NCBI GenBank assembly: GCA_027038965.1
Contig: JALWFG010000009.1
Span: 1 to 32,655 of the forward strand
Length of the DNA: 32,655 nt
DNA from: Candidatus Desulfofervidaceae bacterium
Lineage (GTDB): Bacteria; Desulfobacterota; Desulfofervidia; Desulfofervidales; Desulfofervidaceae
Direction: 5' to 3'
The notes beneath the pieces are model-generated. The model was not told where the DNA came from, searched no databases, and was given only the letters and a program-made list of their open reading frames with translations. Shown here piece by piece: positions 1 through 7,524 of the stretch (position 1 is the stretch's first letter; each line of letters starts with the position of its first letter). A program made the position numbers and the translations under genes.

Positions 1-240
1 CCAGCCAAACTGGACGTTGGGATATCGATTGGAAAAGCTATTATAAAGGCGCCTGTAATTTTGCCTAAGCCTTTTTTCTGAAAATACAAATTGAGGACTA
101 CCGTACATTTCTACCAATTTATCAATAAACACTCCGTCTATAGCCTGCCGAATGTGGCTTAAATAGCCCCTGCCAAATTTATTCATAAACCCCATTTGGA
201 GCTTTTTTATAACTGGTTTTTCGTAATTTTTTTTAACCAT
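1..240 (-). CDS. PLP-dependent decarboxylase, LysA/ornithine decarboxylase-like (N-terminal 80 residues; runs off the window)
   Basis: The frame stays open from an ATG at 240 to the window edge. The visible part contains the stretch LVEMYGSPQFVFSEKRLRQN, followed by YRRLYNSFSNRYPNVQFGW. This matches the start of the alanine-racemase-fold barrel of fold-type III PLP decarboxylases (diaminopimelate, ornithine or carboxynorspermidine decarboxylases), where the next motif would hold the PLP lysine (outside the window). A 40-residue N-terminal extension (MGFMNKFGRGYLSHIRQAIDG) precedes the barrel, as in LysA-like enzymes that sit beside ATP-grasp genes rather than housekeeping LysA. The ATG lies 1 nt after the stop of the ATP-grasp gene, so the two are translationally coupled. 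Family is fairly sure; substrate is unknown. Confidence 0.8.
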   Translation of the reverse strand, partial: MVKKNYEKPVIKKLQMGFMNKFGRGYLSHIRQAIDGVFIDKLVEMYGSPQFVFSEKRLRQNYRRLYNSFSNRYPNVQFGW

Positions 241-241
241 T

Positions 242-1279
242 CTAGCGCTCTCCTTTGGTAATAATATTCTGGAATACAGACATGTCTGTAACTATATCGT
301 AGGTGTAGCGCACATAAAGCTTTCCTGCTGGATAATCCCTAGGACTTTTTAAGGGCAAACCAAAGGCCGTCTTTACCATAGTGGCAGGCAAATTAACCCC
401 TACCCCAGTGGCAAAGTAAACCCAAGCGGGAAAACGAGGATTAATCTCTATCAGATAGACATCATCTGCCGAAACAATACACTCCAATTCAAAGGCCCCT
501 TTCCAATTAAACTTTTGCACAAACTTCTTGGCCGCCTTTAAAAGAACATCGTTTTTAACAGTCACCCCTGTCCATATCTTCCCCAAACTTGTAATCCATA
601 GCTTTTTTATGGCCACAAGCCCCAGGTCATTTCCCAATCCATCCCCTACTCCAATAACATTCATCTCTTCCCCAGTCACTACCTGTTGGACAACCACTGG
701 ATATCCCCATTCAGCGACAATCTGACGGAAATATCCAACTGCTTCCTGATAGGTATAGGCTCGGTAGGCCTTATAAAATACCCCCTTAACCATTACTGGC
801 AATCCAATCTCTTCAATGGCCTTCATCAAATCTTGATAAGAGGCAATTGTTTTAGTTTTAGGCATCTTAAGACCAATTTTTTTAGCTACCTGTGGTAATT
901 TTGTCTTTCCCCGCAAGTCAAATTGTTCCTTGGTTGGCAAAAAGGTCTTAATCCCCTGAGATTCTAAAAGAGGGGCCGCTTTAATATAAAGGGGCATTTC
1001 AGCATCTAAGGTAGGAATTATCATATCCAAACCGACTTTATCCTTTAAATAGATTAAACGTCCAATATACTCTTCTTCGGAACTGGAAGGATAAGGCAAA
1101 ACAAAGGCCTTATCCACCAGCCAATCCATATATATCCCTGGTTCCATAGCATCATAGGCCAACCCGATGGCCTCTATCTTCAAATCTTTGTCTTCTTTCA
1201 AACTCCTAATGACCCCAACACCAGGGCCTGGATTATCCACGGCATTGATTCCTGAAACTCCTATGCAAAGTCTTTCCAT
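242..1279 (-). CDS. ATP-grasp ligase, CarB/biotin-carboxylase-like
   Basis: 345 residues. The N-terminal part (1-120) looks like a pre-ATP-grasp Rossmann domain (LCIGVSGINAVDNPGPGVGV). A small lid follows with the ATP-binding lysine region GLPVMVKGVFYKAY (about 160-173). The catalytic metal-binding segment is FELECIVSADDVYLIEINPR, ending in the E-I-N-P-R signature that coordinates Mg2+. It is shorter than carbamoyl-phosphate synthase halves and lacks a biotin carboxylase C-domain, so it is a stand-alone ATP-grasp that probably joins a carboxylate to an amine through an acyl phosphate. It lies 13 nt after the PqqD-like gene and 1 nt before the decarboxylase. This arrangement suggests formation of a modified amino acid or peptide; the substrate cannot be read from the sequence. 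Confidence 0.85.
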   Translation of the reverse strand: MERLCIGVSGINAVDNPGPGVGVIRSLKEDKDLKIEAIGLAYDAMEPGIYMDWLVDKAFVLPYPSSSEEEYIGRLIYLKDKVGLDMIIPTLDAEMPLYIKAAPLLESQGIKTFLPTKEQFDLRGKTKLPQVAKKIGLKMPKTKTIASYQDLMKAIEEIGLPVMVKGVFYKAYRAYTYQEAVGYFRQIVAEWGYPVVVQQVVTGEEMNVIGVGDGLGNDLGLVAIKKLWITSLGKIWTGVTVKNDVLLKAAKKFVQKFNWKGAFELECIVSADDVYLIEINPRFPAWVYFATGVGVNLPATMVKTAFGLPLKSPRDYPAGKLYVRYTYDIVTDMSVFQNIITKGER

Positions 1280-1292
1280 TCTCTAAAGCCCC

Positions 1293-1529
1293 TTAAATTA
1301 ACCTATAAGAACGCAACTGTTCCATAAAATCCATCAGATCCCGACTGGCACTCTCTTTATCTATCCCATACTCCTCGGTTAGCAGGTCCACAATCTCCTT
1401 TTCTTCCCTCCCTTCTTTAAGGGCCTCCAAAATAAAAAGACCCGTCCCATTTGTGGTAAAACTGTTTCCTGTGACAGGATCAAAGATAAAACCCTCTTCA
1501 CTAATGGCCAATTGCTTCAATCTTTCCAT
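1293..1529 (-). CDS. PqqD-family small protein (peptide-chaperone-like)
   Basis: 78 residues, stand-alone. The pattern is typical of PqqD: EEGFIFDPVTGNSFTTNGTG, then a helix (LFILEALKEGREEKEIVDLL), then a winged-helix-like end (YGIDKESASRDLMDFMEQLRSYRLI). In RiPP pathways PqqD proteins hold the precursor peptide for the modifying enzyme; others are linked to ATP-grasp or HprK-like proteins. The start is supported by GAGGAG a few bases upstream. A candidate promoter lies in the 83-nt gap after the MFS gene. It precedes the ATP-grasp by 13 nt, and both proteins begin with the same MERL residues. No precursor peptide was recognised in the visible part. Confidence 0.85.
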   Translation of the reverse strand: MERLKQLAISEEGFIFDPVTGNSFTTNGTGLFILEALKEGREEKEIVDLLTEEYGIDKESASRDLMDFMEQLRSYRLI

Positions 1530-1564
1530 AACACTCCTCGGCGATTTAAAGTAATACCTTGGCT

Positions 1565-1592
1565 ATTTTAAATAGAATACAGTAAAAATCAA
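1565..1592 (-). promoter_or_regulatory. Candidate sigma70 promoter of the PqqD/ATP-grasp/decarboxylase cluster
   Basis: Minus strand: TTGATT (1592-1587), 16-nt spacer, TAAAAT (1570-1565). The predicted start near 1558 gives a leader of about 30 nt before the PqqD ATG. If real, the three-gene cluster can be expressed separately from the MFS gene upstream. Confidence 0.4.
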
Positions 1593-1612
1593 CACATTAA
1601 GATTGAATTTGG

Positions 1613-2752
1613 TTAATTAGGCATAAGAATCAAAAATAATACATTACTCAACAGCCCAAAGATACCTGCAAAATAAAAGATGGCAGATATTCCTATAGTG
1701 TCCATAACAAAGCCCAATACGATAGGGGAAAGCATCATACCTACACTCATAGCCATATTAAAAATGCTCATAGAAGCAGCCATTCCGGTTTCTTTTCCTA
1801 CCACTACTATAATCGCAGCCGCAGCGGGCATAGCAACCGCACCACCTATTCCCATAAGCGCACCTACTACCAAAAGTTGAGAAAAATTATTACAAAAAGG
1901 GAAAAGCATTAAGGAGATAGAAGCCACCAACGAACCCAAAAATACGAGGTAAAATCTGTTATATCTATCCGCCAAAACTCCAAAAAGTCTTTGAAAAAGG
2001 CCCGTGATAAAGATAATAACAGAAATTAGCAAACCTATCTGAGCGGGTAATATAGAAAATTTGGCTGCCAAAATTGGCAAAAAGGTCATAATCCCGCCTC
2101 TACCTATGGCATTGGCCATCCGAAACACAAAAAGGGCCCTAATAATTTTATTTTTTAAAATTTGTCTCAAAGAAATATTTTTCTTTTTTATCTGATGGTG
2201 AGTTTTTATTTCAGGTAAGAACAAAAGGGTGATAAAAAAGGCCATAAGGCTTAAAAGAGACATGGTAAAAAAGGCCATTTTAAGGCCAAATTTATCGTTT
2301 AAGAGCCCTCCCAGAAAAGGCCCTGTCCCCATACCTAAAAAAAGGGCAAGGGTAAAGGTTGCCATAGTTCTTCCCTCTTCTCCCTTTTTGGCAATATCCC
2401 CAATATGGGCCATAGCAATAGGAAGCACCATGGCCGAAGCAAAACCGTGAAATAAACGAATACAAACAAGTTGAGACACGCTTTGGGCAAAGGGATAAAA
2501 TAAAGAAACTAGGGCATAAAGAAACAGGCCAGTTATAATAAAGGGCTTTCTTCCATTTTTATCAGAAAATTTCCCAATGATGGGCATAAAAACAATTCTA
2601 GATAAGGAAAACCCTGAAAATATAATTCCTAAGCTCACACCTGTAGCCCCAAGGCTTTGGGCATAAATGGGCATCAGAGGAACAATAATGCCCAATCCAA
2701 TCATAGTAACCAAAATGGCAATAAAAAGGATATTAAAGATTCTTTGATTCAT
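1613..2752 (-). CDS. MFS transporter, 12-TM drug/metabolite efflux type
   Basis: 379 residues from the ATG at 2752 (MNQRIFNILFIAILV). The frame opens further upstream only through a TTG at 2788 that coincides with a -35-like TTGACA, so the ATG is preferred. About 12 hydrophobic segments are visible. The MFS signature between TM2 and TM3 is present as GKFSDKNGRKPFI, and a motif-C-like glycine-rich stretch (LGMGTGPFLGGLL) in TM5 points to an H+-driven exporter of the TetA/MdtG type. It is co-oriented with, and 83 nt upstream of, the PqqD/ATP-grasp/decarboxylase genes, so it could export their product. This link is inference; a candidate internal promoter leaves them separable. Confidence 0.85.
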   Translation of the reverse strand: MNQRIFNILFIAILVTMIGLGIIVPLMPIYAQSLGATGVSLGIIFSGFSLSRIVFMPIIGKFSDKNGRKPFIITGLFLYALVSLFYPFAQSVSQLVCIRLFHGFASAMVLPIAMAHIGDIAKKGEEGRTMATFTLALFLGMGTGPFLGGLLNDKFGLKMAFFTMSLLSLMAFFITLLFLPEIKTHHQIKKKNISLRQILKNKIIRALFVFRMANAIGRGGIMTFLPILAAKFSILPAQIGLLISVIIFITGLFQRLFGVLADRYNRFYLVFLGSLVASISLMLFPFCNNFSQLLVVGALMGIGGAVAMPAAAAIIVVVGKETGMAASMSIFNMAMSVGMMLSPIVLGFVMDTIGISAIFYFAGIFGLLSNVLFLILMPN

Positions 2753-2760
2753 GTTTTCCC

Positions 2761-2788
2761 AAGTTAATGGAAAGCACTTATTTGTCAA
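2761..2788 (-). promoter_or_regulatory. Candidate promoter of the MFS gene
   Basis: Minus strand: TTGACA (2788-2783), 16-nt spacer, TAACTT (2766-2761). The start of transcription would fall within a few nt of the ATG at 2752, which has only a weak GGGA as ribosome site. Confidence 0.3.
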
Positions 2789-2871
2789 GAGAAAGACAAT
2801 GCACCGCCAGGGTACAGGACAGGGCTAAATTGACACATTTTGGTGTTAGGTGTAGATAACGGTTGAAACAA

Positions 2872-2901
2872 TTGTCCTGCACCCCTAGGGGTGCAGGACA
2901 A
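2872..2901. repeat. Perfect 30-bp palindrome, copy 1
   Basis: The left arm TTGTCCTGCACCCCT (2872-2886) is mirrored exactly by 2887-2901 with no loop. A near-identical copy lies at 7302-7328, and a degenerate half copy at 2809-2821 (AGGGTACAGGACA). It lies between the divergent MFS and NSS transporter genes and is followed by ATTTTTT on the plus strand. Confidence 0.85.
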
Positions 2902-2929
2902 CTATTTTTTAAACAGCCTCTATTTATTC

Positions 2930-2958
2930 TTGACAAGTTGTATTCTTATGTGTAGTAA
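2930..2958 (+). promoter_or_regulatory. Candidate promoter of the NSS transporter operon
   Basis: TTGACA (2930-2935), 17-nt spacer, TAGTAA (2953-2958). The predicted start falls at or next to the ATG at 2965. There is no Shine-Dalgarno before either candidate ATG, so a leaderless mRNA is possible. A second TTGACA-N17-TAGATA pair (2830-2858) lies upstream of the palindrome. Confidence 0.4.
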
Positions 2959-4494
2959 ATGGCCATGGAGGAAAGAGCAAGCTGGGCAAGCAAAATCGGC
3001 ATGATTTTAGCCACGGCCGGGGCTGCGGTAGGGCTTGGTAACCTCCTTCGTTTCCCAGTACAAGCCAGCCAACATGGAGGCGGGGCCTTTATGATTCCTT
3101 ATTTCTTCTTTCTCTTGATTATGGGAATCCCCCTCATGTGGCTTGAATGGACCATTGGCCGAATGGGAGGCAAATATGGTCATGGCACTACCCCTGGGAT
3201 ATTTAGCCTTCTCTGGAAACATCCCTTATCTCGTTACTTAGGTGTTTTAGGACTTGTCATTCCCCTTATTTTGGCAATGTATTACCTCTATGTATGTTCC
3301 TGGACATTGGCCTTTGCCCTATTTTCTTTAAAGGGTTCTTATTACGGCTTAAATGACTTAAAATCCATGGCCTCGTTTTTACATAGTTATCAAGGAATAG
3401 GAAATGGTTATTTCACCTCCATTCTGCCTGCTTATTTGTTTTTCCTGGTTACCCTGGCAACCAATTTCTTGATCATGTATCGCGGTCTGGCTAAGGGGAT
3501 AGAACGCCTCTCTAAATTGGCCATGCCAGCCCTTTTTTTGATTGCCATTTTGCTTATGGTTCGGGCCCTTACCTTAGGGACCCCTGATCCAACTCACCCA
3601 GAAAGGAATGCCTTAAATGGCTTGGGTTTTTTGTGGAATCCCCACTTTTCAGAGCTCAGAAATGCCAGCACCTGGCTAGCCGCTGCAGGCCAGATATTCT
3701 TTACCTTAAGCTTAGGATTAGGGACCATTCAGTGTTATGCCAGTTATTTGCGCGAAAACGATGATGTTGTCCTCTCAGGCCTTACGGTAACGTCTTTAAA
3801 CGAAACGGCTGAAGTAATTTTTGGAGGTTCCATTGCTATTCCGGCTGCAGTAGCCTTTTTTGGAATTAATGCCATTTCCAAGGGAGGGGCCTTTGATCTG
3901 GCCTTTCTTTCCACCCCCTTGGTGCTTGCCCATATACCGCTTGGTCGGTTGTGGGGATTCCTCTGGTTTTTACTCCTCTTTTTTGCAGGGCTTACTTCTT
4001 CGGTGTCTATTATTCAACCCTTTGTCTCCTTTCTTATAGATGAGCTTAAGGTCCCCTGGAAGAGGGCGGTAATTATCACGGCCTTTATCGTTTTTATTCC
4101 GGCTCATTTAATCGTCTTTTGGCTTAAATACGGCTTCCTGGATGAACTTGATTTTTGGATTGGGACCGTAAGCCTACCCCTTTTAGGTACCATTGAAGTT
4201 ATTCTATTTGCTTGGGTCTATGGGATAGATAAAGGCTTTGAAGAAATGCATAAAGGGGCCCTTTTGAAAGTTCCCAGTTTCTTTAAATCCATCTTAAAAT
4301 ATGTCACCCCTGCCTGCCTAATCGGGCTCTTCATTATTTGGATGGGACAGGATGGAATCAACATCTTTTTGATGAAAGGTGTGCCTGAAGCCGCAAGGCC
4401 ATACCGCTGGGTGGCCCGAGGGCTTATCGGTTCGGCATTTATCTTCTGTTCTTGGCTTGTAAACAGGGCTTGGAGGAAGGCCAATGAAACCTAG
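2959..4494 (+). CDS. Sodium-dependent amino-acid transporter, NSS/SNF family (MetP/LeuT-like)
   Basis: About 511 residues with 11-12 membrane helices. The N-terminus WASKIGMILATAGAAVGLGN followed by LLRFPVQASQHGGGAFMIPY is the NSS signature: the unwound TM1 that binds Na+ and substrate and the conserved G-N-x-x-R-F-P. TM6/TM8 equivalents (FTLSLGLGTIQCYASYL; FAGLTSSVSIIQPF) are also typical. In-frame TAG TAA immediately upstream limit the start to 2959 or the ATG at 2965 (MEERASWASK); the latter better fits the putative leaderless promoter. The gene overlaps the downstream 35-aa small-subunit gene by 11 nt. Proteins of this branch with such a partner import methionine or alanine in Corynebacterium; the substrate here is not determined. 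Confidence 0.92.
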   Translation: MAMEERASWASKIGMILATAGAAVGLGNLLRFPVQASQHGGGAFMIPYFFFLLIMGIPLMWLEWTIGRMGGKYGHGTTPGIFSLLWKHPLSRYLGVLGLVIPLILAMYYLYVCSWTLAFALFSLKGSYYGLNDLKSMASFLHSYQGIGNGYFTSILPAYLFFLVTLATNFLIMYRGLAKGIERLSKLAMPALFLIAILLMVRALTLGTPDPTHPERNALNGLGFLWNPHFSELRNASTWLAAAGQIFFTLSLGLGTIQCYASYLRENDDVVLSGLTVTSLNETAEVIFGGSIAIPAAVAFFGINAISKGGAFDLAFLSTPLVLAHIPLGRLWGFLWFLLLFFAGLTSSVSIIQPFVSFLIDELKVPWKRAVIITAFIVFIPAHLIVFWLKYGFLDELDFWIGTVSLPLLGTIEVILFAWVYGIDKGFEEMHKGALLKVPSFFKSILKYVTPACLIGLFIIWMGQDGINIFLMKGVPEAARPYRWVARGLIGSAFIFCSWLVNRAWRKANET

Positions 4495-4591
4495 TGGGTG
4501 GTTTTTTATGATTATAGCCTGGAGCGGAATCTTATTCTTGGACGTCTACTGTTTTTGGCAAATGTTCAAAAAAGGGAATAAACATGGTTAA
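4484..4591 (+). CDS. MetS-like small membrane subunit of the NSS transporter (35 aa)
   Basis: The ATG at 4484 lies inside the 3' end of the transporter gene, 7 nt after a clear GGAGG (4472-4476). The product begins MKPSGWFFMIIAWSGILFLD and ends in a basic tail (QMFKKGNKHG). It is one membrane helix with the N-P/K-P-S and I-A-W-G-like pattern of the putative methionine/alanine importer small subunit family (MetS/MaAIMP). The reading frame overlaps the transporter by 11 nt and the next gene by 8 nt, so all three should be translationally coupled. Its size is below usual gene-calling limits. Family assignment is from memory of the pattern and position. Confidence 0.75.
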   Translation: MKPSGWFFMIIAWSGILFLDVYCFWQMFKKGNKHG

Positions 4592-5573
4592 AGAAGTCCT
4601 AATTGCCTTTTCGGCCCACCGCTTAGAGGCCATTCCCTTTTATCAAAAGGCATTCAACCAAGCCGATATCATCATCTTAGAAGATGCACCTCATCCCTTA
4701 TTCCCCTCTTTGCTCCTAGATCAAATTACGCCGGAGTTCTATGTAAAAAGCCTTGATACAGACTTTCCTTTATTTTTAACAAAACAGTATCAACTGTTAC
4801 AAAAAGTCTATAAATTGAAAAAGAAAGTTACCCAAATAGACCCTTATGTAGAAAAATTGCTTCAGATGTATCAATTCCTGGAAGAAGGTAAGACACCCCA
4901 AGAAATAAGAGAGAATCCCTCTTTTAAAGAAGTTTATGCCTGTGAGCATGAAGCCAGCGGGAAATTGTTGGAGTTTTACCAAGCGGCAATGGAAAATGAC
5001 TTTGAAAAGGCAATCCAAACTGTTTGTGCCTTTGCTAAGGCAGATGCTCAAAGAATTTCTTTAAGAGATAAATTGAGGGCCCAAGCCATCGCCCATTATT
5101 TAAGAGAAAAAAACGGCCAGGTATTTATAGAAGCCGGCTATATCCACCTCTTTCTTGCCAAATATCTCCAAAGACTCATGCCCCAAGGATTGAGGGTTCG
5201 GACCACATTTTTGTTGGCTAGGCCTGCCTGTGAAATATCAAAGAAAATTTTGGGGAAGACTCTACCTCATCCCTTTGTCCCTGGTGACCTGTTGACTTTT
5301 TGGTATCTTGCCCAGAGGGCCCCTTCTAGTGGCAAAAAAAGGCTTTGGGCAGCTCGGACCTTAATTTATAACAAACTTCTTGTCACTGAAGAATTGAAGC
5401 CTACAGAAAATGTCCCCTTCCCTCATCTCGTAGAAGAATTCAAAATCAAGGCCCTTTTAAGCCAGCTTTCCTATGAAGATTGTGCCAAACTTTATGAAGT
5501 TATAAAATTTTTACCCAGACAAAAGGCCTGGGAATGGACCCAAAAGACCATAGGTGTTTCTTTTAAGAGCTAA
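4584..5573 (+). CDS. Uncharacterised protein, possibly TraB/EreA/ChaN-like fold
   Basis: 329 residues, soluble, no signal peptide. No family was recognised with certainty. Two motifs resemble the TIKI/TraB/EreA superfamily. One is an N-terminal strand plus histidine-glutamate (LIAFSAHRLEAIPFYQKAF, about 6-24), followed by a strand ending in glutamate (ADIIILEDA). The other is a later segment (LRDKLRAQAIAHYLREKNG, then QVFIEAGYIHLFLAKYL, about 170-205) like the R-x-x-x-M-A-x-x-I ... G-x-x-H of that group. The middle is helical and charged. It overlaps the small subunit gene by 8 nt, so it may act with the transporter, for example in processing or sensing its substrate (inference). Confidence 0.6.
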   Translation: MVKEVLIAFSAHRLEAIPFYQKAFNQADIIILEDAPHPLFPSLLLDQITPEFYVKSLDTDFPLFLTKQYQLLQKVYKLKKKVTQIDPYVEKLLQMYQFLEEGKTPQEIRENPSFKEVYACEHEASGKLLEFYQAAMENDFEKAIQTVCAFAKADAQRISLRDKLRAQAIAHYLREKNGQVFIEAGYIHLFLAKYLQRLMPQGLRVRTTFLLARPACEISKKILGKTLPHPFVPGDLLTFWYLAQRAPSSGKKRLWAARTLIYNKLLVTEELKPTENVPFPHLVEEFKIKALLSQLSYEDCAKLYEVIKFLPRQKAWEWTQKTIGVSFKS

Positions 5574-5753
5574 GGCAAAAATCCTCAGAGCTTGAAGCGG
5601 TTGAAAAATTGTCAGGAGTTTGGTTTAACCCCCAGTTATTGATTTTATTTAGAGTTAGAGATAGGGTAAATAAAATTTTTGCAAGAGTGGATAATAGAGG
5701 AAGCGGTAAATCAAAGGTGGTAAACATATGTCCACTTAAAAGGGGGGCATTAT

Positions 5754-7298
5754 ATGAAAAAACTTCCCATAGGTATTCAGACATTTAGTGAGATAATACA
5801 AGAAAATTACTACTATGTGGATAAAACAGAGTTTGCATACAAACTTATCACAAAAGGTAAGTATTATTTCTTATCCCGTCCCAGACGATTTGGCAAATCC
5901 CTCTTTCTGGACACACTGGCAGAGATATTTTCAGGCCATAAGACACTATTTAAAGGCCTGTATGTTTATGACAGGTATGACTTCACACCTCATCCAATTA
6001 TAACGATATCGTTTGGTAGTGGAGATTATTCAACTTCTATAGAACGAATAGAAAGGAAGATAGGCTGGATACTTGAAAGAAATCAGAATGAGCTAAAGAT
6101 ACAATGCGAAAAGACTCAAAACGAGGAATGTTTTGCAGAGCTTATAGAAAAGGCCTACCGCAAATACAATCAGCGAGTAGTTATTCTTATAGATGAATAT
6201 GATAAACCCATTCTTGATAACATTACGAACAAAGAGGTAGCAACAGAGGCAAGAAATATACTGAAGAACTTTTACAGTATTATTAAAGACCACGATAGAT
6301 ATATCAGGTTTGTCTTTATTACAGGAGTATCAAAGTTTTCAAAACTAAACCTGTTTAGCGGTTTGAATAATTTAGAGGATATTACCATAAATAAGGAATA
6401 TGCTGAGATATGCGGCTATACTCATGATGACCTACTGACTGTCTTTAAAGACAGACTAGAGGGTGTCAACTTGAACCTGGTCAAGAAGTGGTATAATGGC
6501 TATAGCTATTTCGGCAAACCTCTTTATAATCCCTTTGATATACTTTTGTTTCTCTCAGCCGGTCATGACTTCAGAAATTACTGGTGGCAGACAGGCAATC
6601 CTTCATTTCTTATAGAAAAGCTCAAGGAAGAAAACTATTACATTCCAGAGCTTGAGAATGCCTTAATCTCAGAAGAGACACTGGAAACCTTTGATGTGGA
6701 ATACATAGACCTGAGGGCACTTCTCTGGCAGACAGGATATTTGACAATCAAAGAGAGACTAACAGATGATACAGGGAGTAACCTATACAGACTCTCTGTC
6801 CCCAACCTTGAGGTTCAGTTTTCCCTAAACAGGCTATTTATAGACTACCTCACAAACCAGAGGATAGAAAAGACAAGGTATGAGCTTAATATAAAGAATG
6901 CCTTGAAGGAAAATAACTTTGACTCATTCATAAATTACCTGAAGACCATCTTTGCAACCATCCCATATCAAAACTATGCCAACAATATTATATCCAAGTA
7001 TGAGGGATACTATAGCAGCGTCATTTTTGTCTATCTTATGGCACTGGGTTATGATCTTATACCCGAAGATATAACAAATAAAGGGAGGATAGATTTAACC
7101 TTAAAGATGAAGGACAAAATTCTCATCATAGAGTTTAAAGTTGATGGACAGAAAGAGAAACCCATAAAGCAAATTAAACAAAGGAAATATTATGAAAAAT
7201 ACTTGCAGGAGAATAAAGAGATCTATCTACTTGGAATAATATTTGATTCCGAAGAAAGGAACATAAGAAAGTGGGAAATAGAAAGAGTGAATGGGTGA
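5754..7298 (+). CDS. AAA-ATPase-like / PD-(D/E)XK nuclease-superfamily protein
   Basis: 514 residues. The N-terminal domain begins LPIGIQTFSEII, typical of the PF09820-type AAA-ATPase-like family. It has a P-loop SRPRRFGKSLFL (Walker A 42-49) and Walker B VVILIDEYD (142-150). The C-terminal domain carries the PF08011-type nuclease core: D447 in GRIDLTL, then E460-F-K462 in IIEFKV, matching the D...E-x-K pattern. Such genes are often multicopy and patchily distributed; their role is unknown and toxin or defence functions are guesses. A good ribosome site (AAGGGGGG) precedes the ATG. The stop is only 3 nt from a palindromic repeat also found at 2872. Codon choice (ATA, AGA, AGG rich) is more AT-rich than its neighbours, which suggests acquisition. 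Confidence 0.9.
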   Translation: MKKLPIGIQTFSEIIQENYYYVDKTEFAYKLITKGKYYFLSRPRRFGKSLFLDTLAEIFSGHKTLFKGLYVYDRYDFTPHPIITISFGSGDYSTSIERIERKIGWILERNQNELKIQCEKTQNEECFAELIEKAYRKYNQRVVILIDEYDKPILDNITNKEVATEARNILKNFYSIIKDHDRYIRFVFITGVSKFSKLNLFSGLNNLEDITINKEYAEICGYTHDDLLTVFKDRLEGVNLNLVKKWYNGYSYFGKPLYNPFDILLFLSAGHDFRNYWWQTGNPSFLIEKLKEENYYIPELENALISEETLETFDVEYIDLRALLWQTGYLTIKERLTDDTGSNLYRLSVPNLEVQFSLNRLFIDYLTNQRIEKTRYELNIKNALKENNFDSFINYLKTIFATIPYQNYANNIISKYEGYYSSVIFVYLMALGYDLIPEDITNKGRIDLTLKMKDKILIIEFKVDGQKEKPIKQIKQRKYYEKYLQENKEIYLLGIIFDSEERNIRKWEIERVNG

Positions 7299-7301
7299 AA
7301 A

Positions 7302-7328
7302 TGTCCTGCCCCCTAGGGGTGCAGGACA
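7302..7328. repeat. Near-perfect 27-bp palindrome, copy 2
   Basis: TGTCCTGC-CCCCT (7302-7314) faces AGGGG-T-GCAGGACA (7315-7328). It matches copy 1 (2873-2900) except for one missing A, which leaves a bulged T. It starts 3 nt after the stop of the AAA-ATPase gene. Confidence 0.8.
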
Positions 7329-7524
7329 GAGTACTCCCTTGCTGATGATATATATACCTTAATTCTCCTCCAGACAAAGTGAGTAAATCATCTTAAAAGG
7401 CGGCTTTTAAGAAAAGGTCTTTCATTTTTTTGGAAAGTTCTATAACCAAATTTGGTTCAAAAGCAGCCTTGCCATTCCTAGGGACATGCGATAGAATGGG
7501 CTGCAATTCTTGAGGATTGAAGCT

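Noticed and set aside
2831-2846. Possible operator-like dyad TGACAC/GTGTTA before the NSS transporter
   Set aside because: The stems are only about 4 bp and imperfect; no matching second site.
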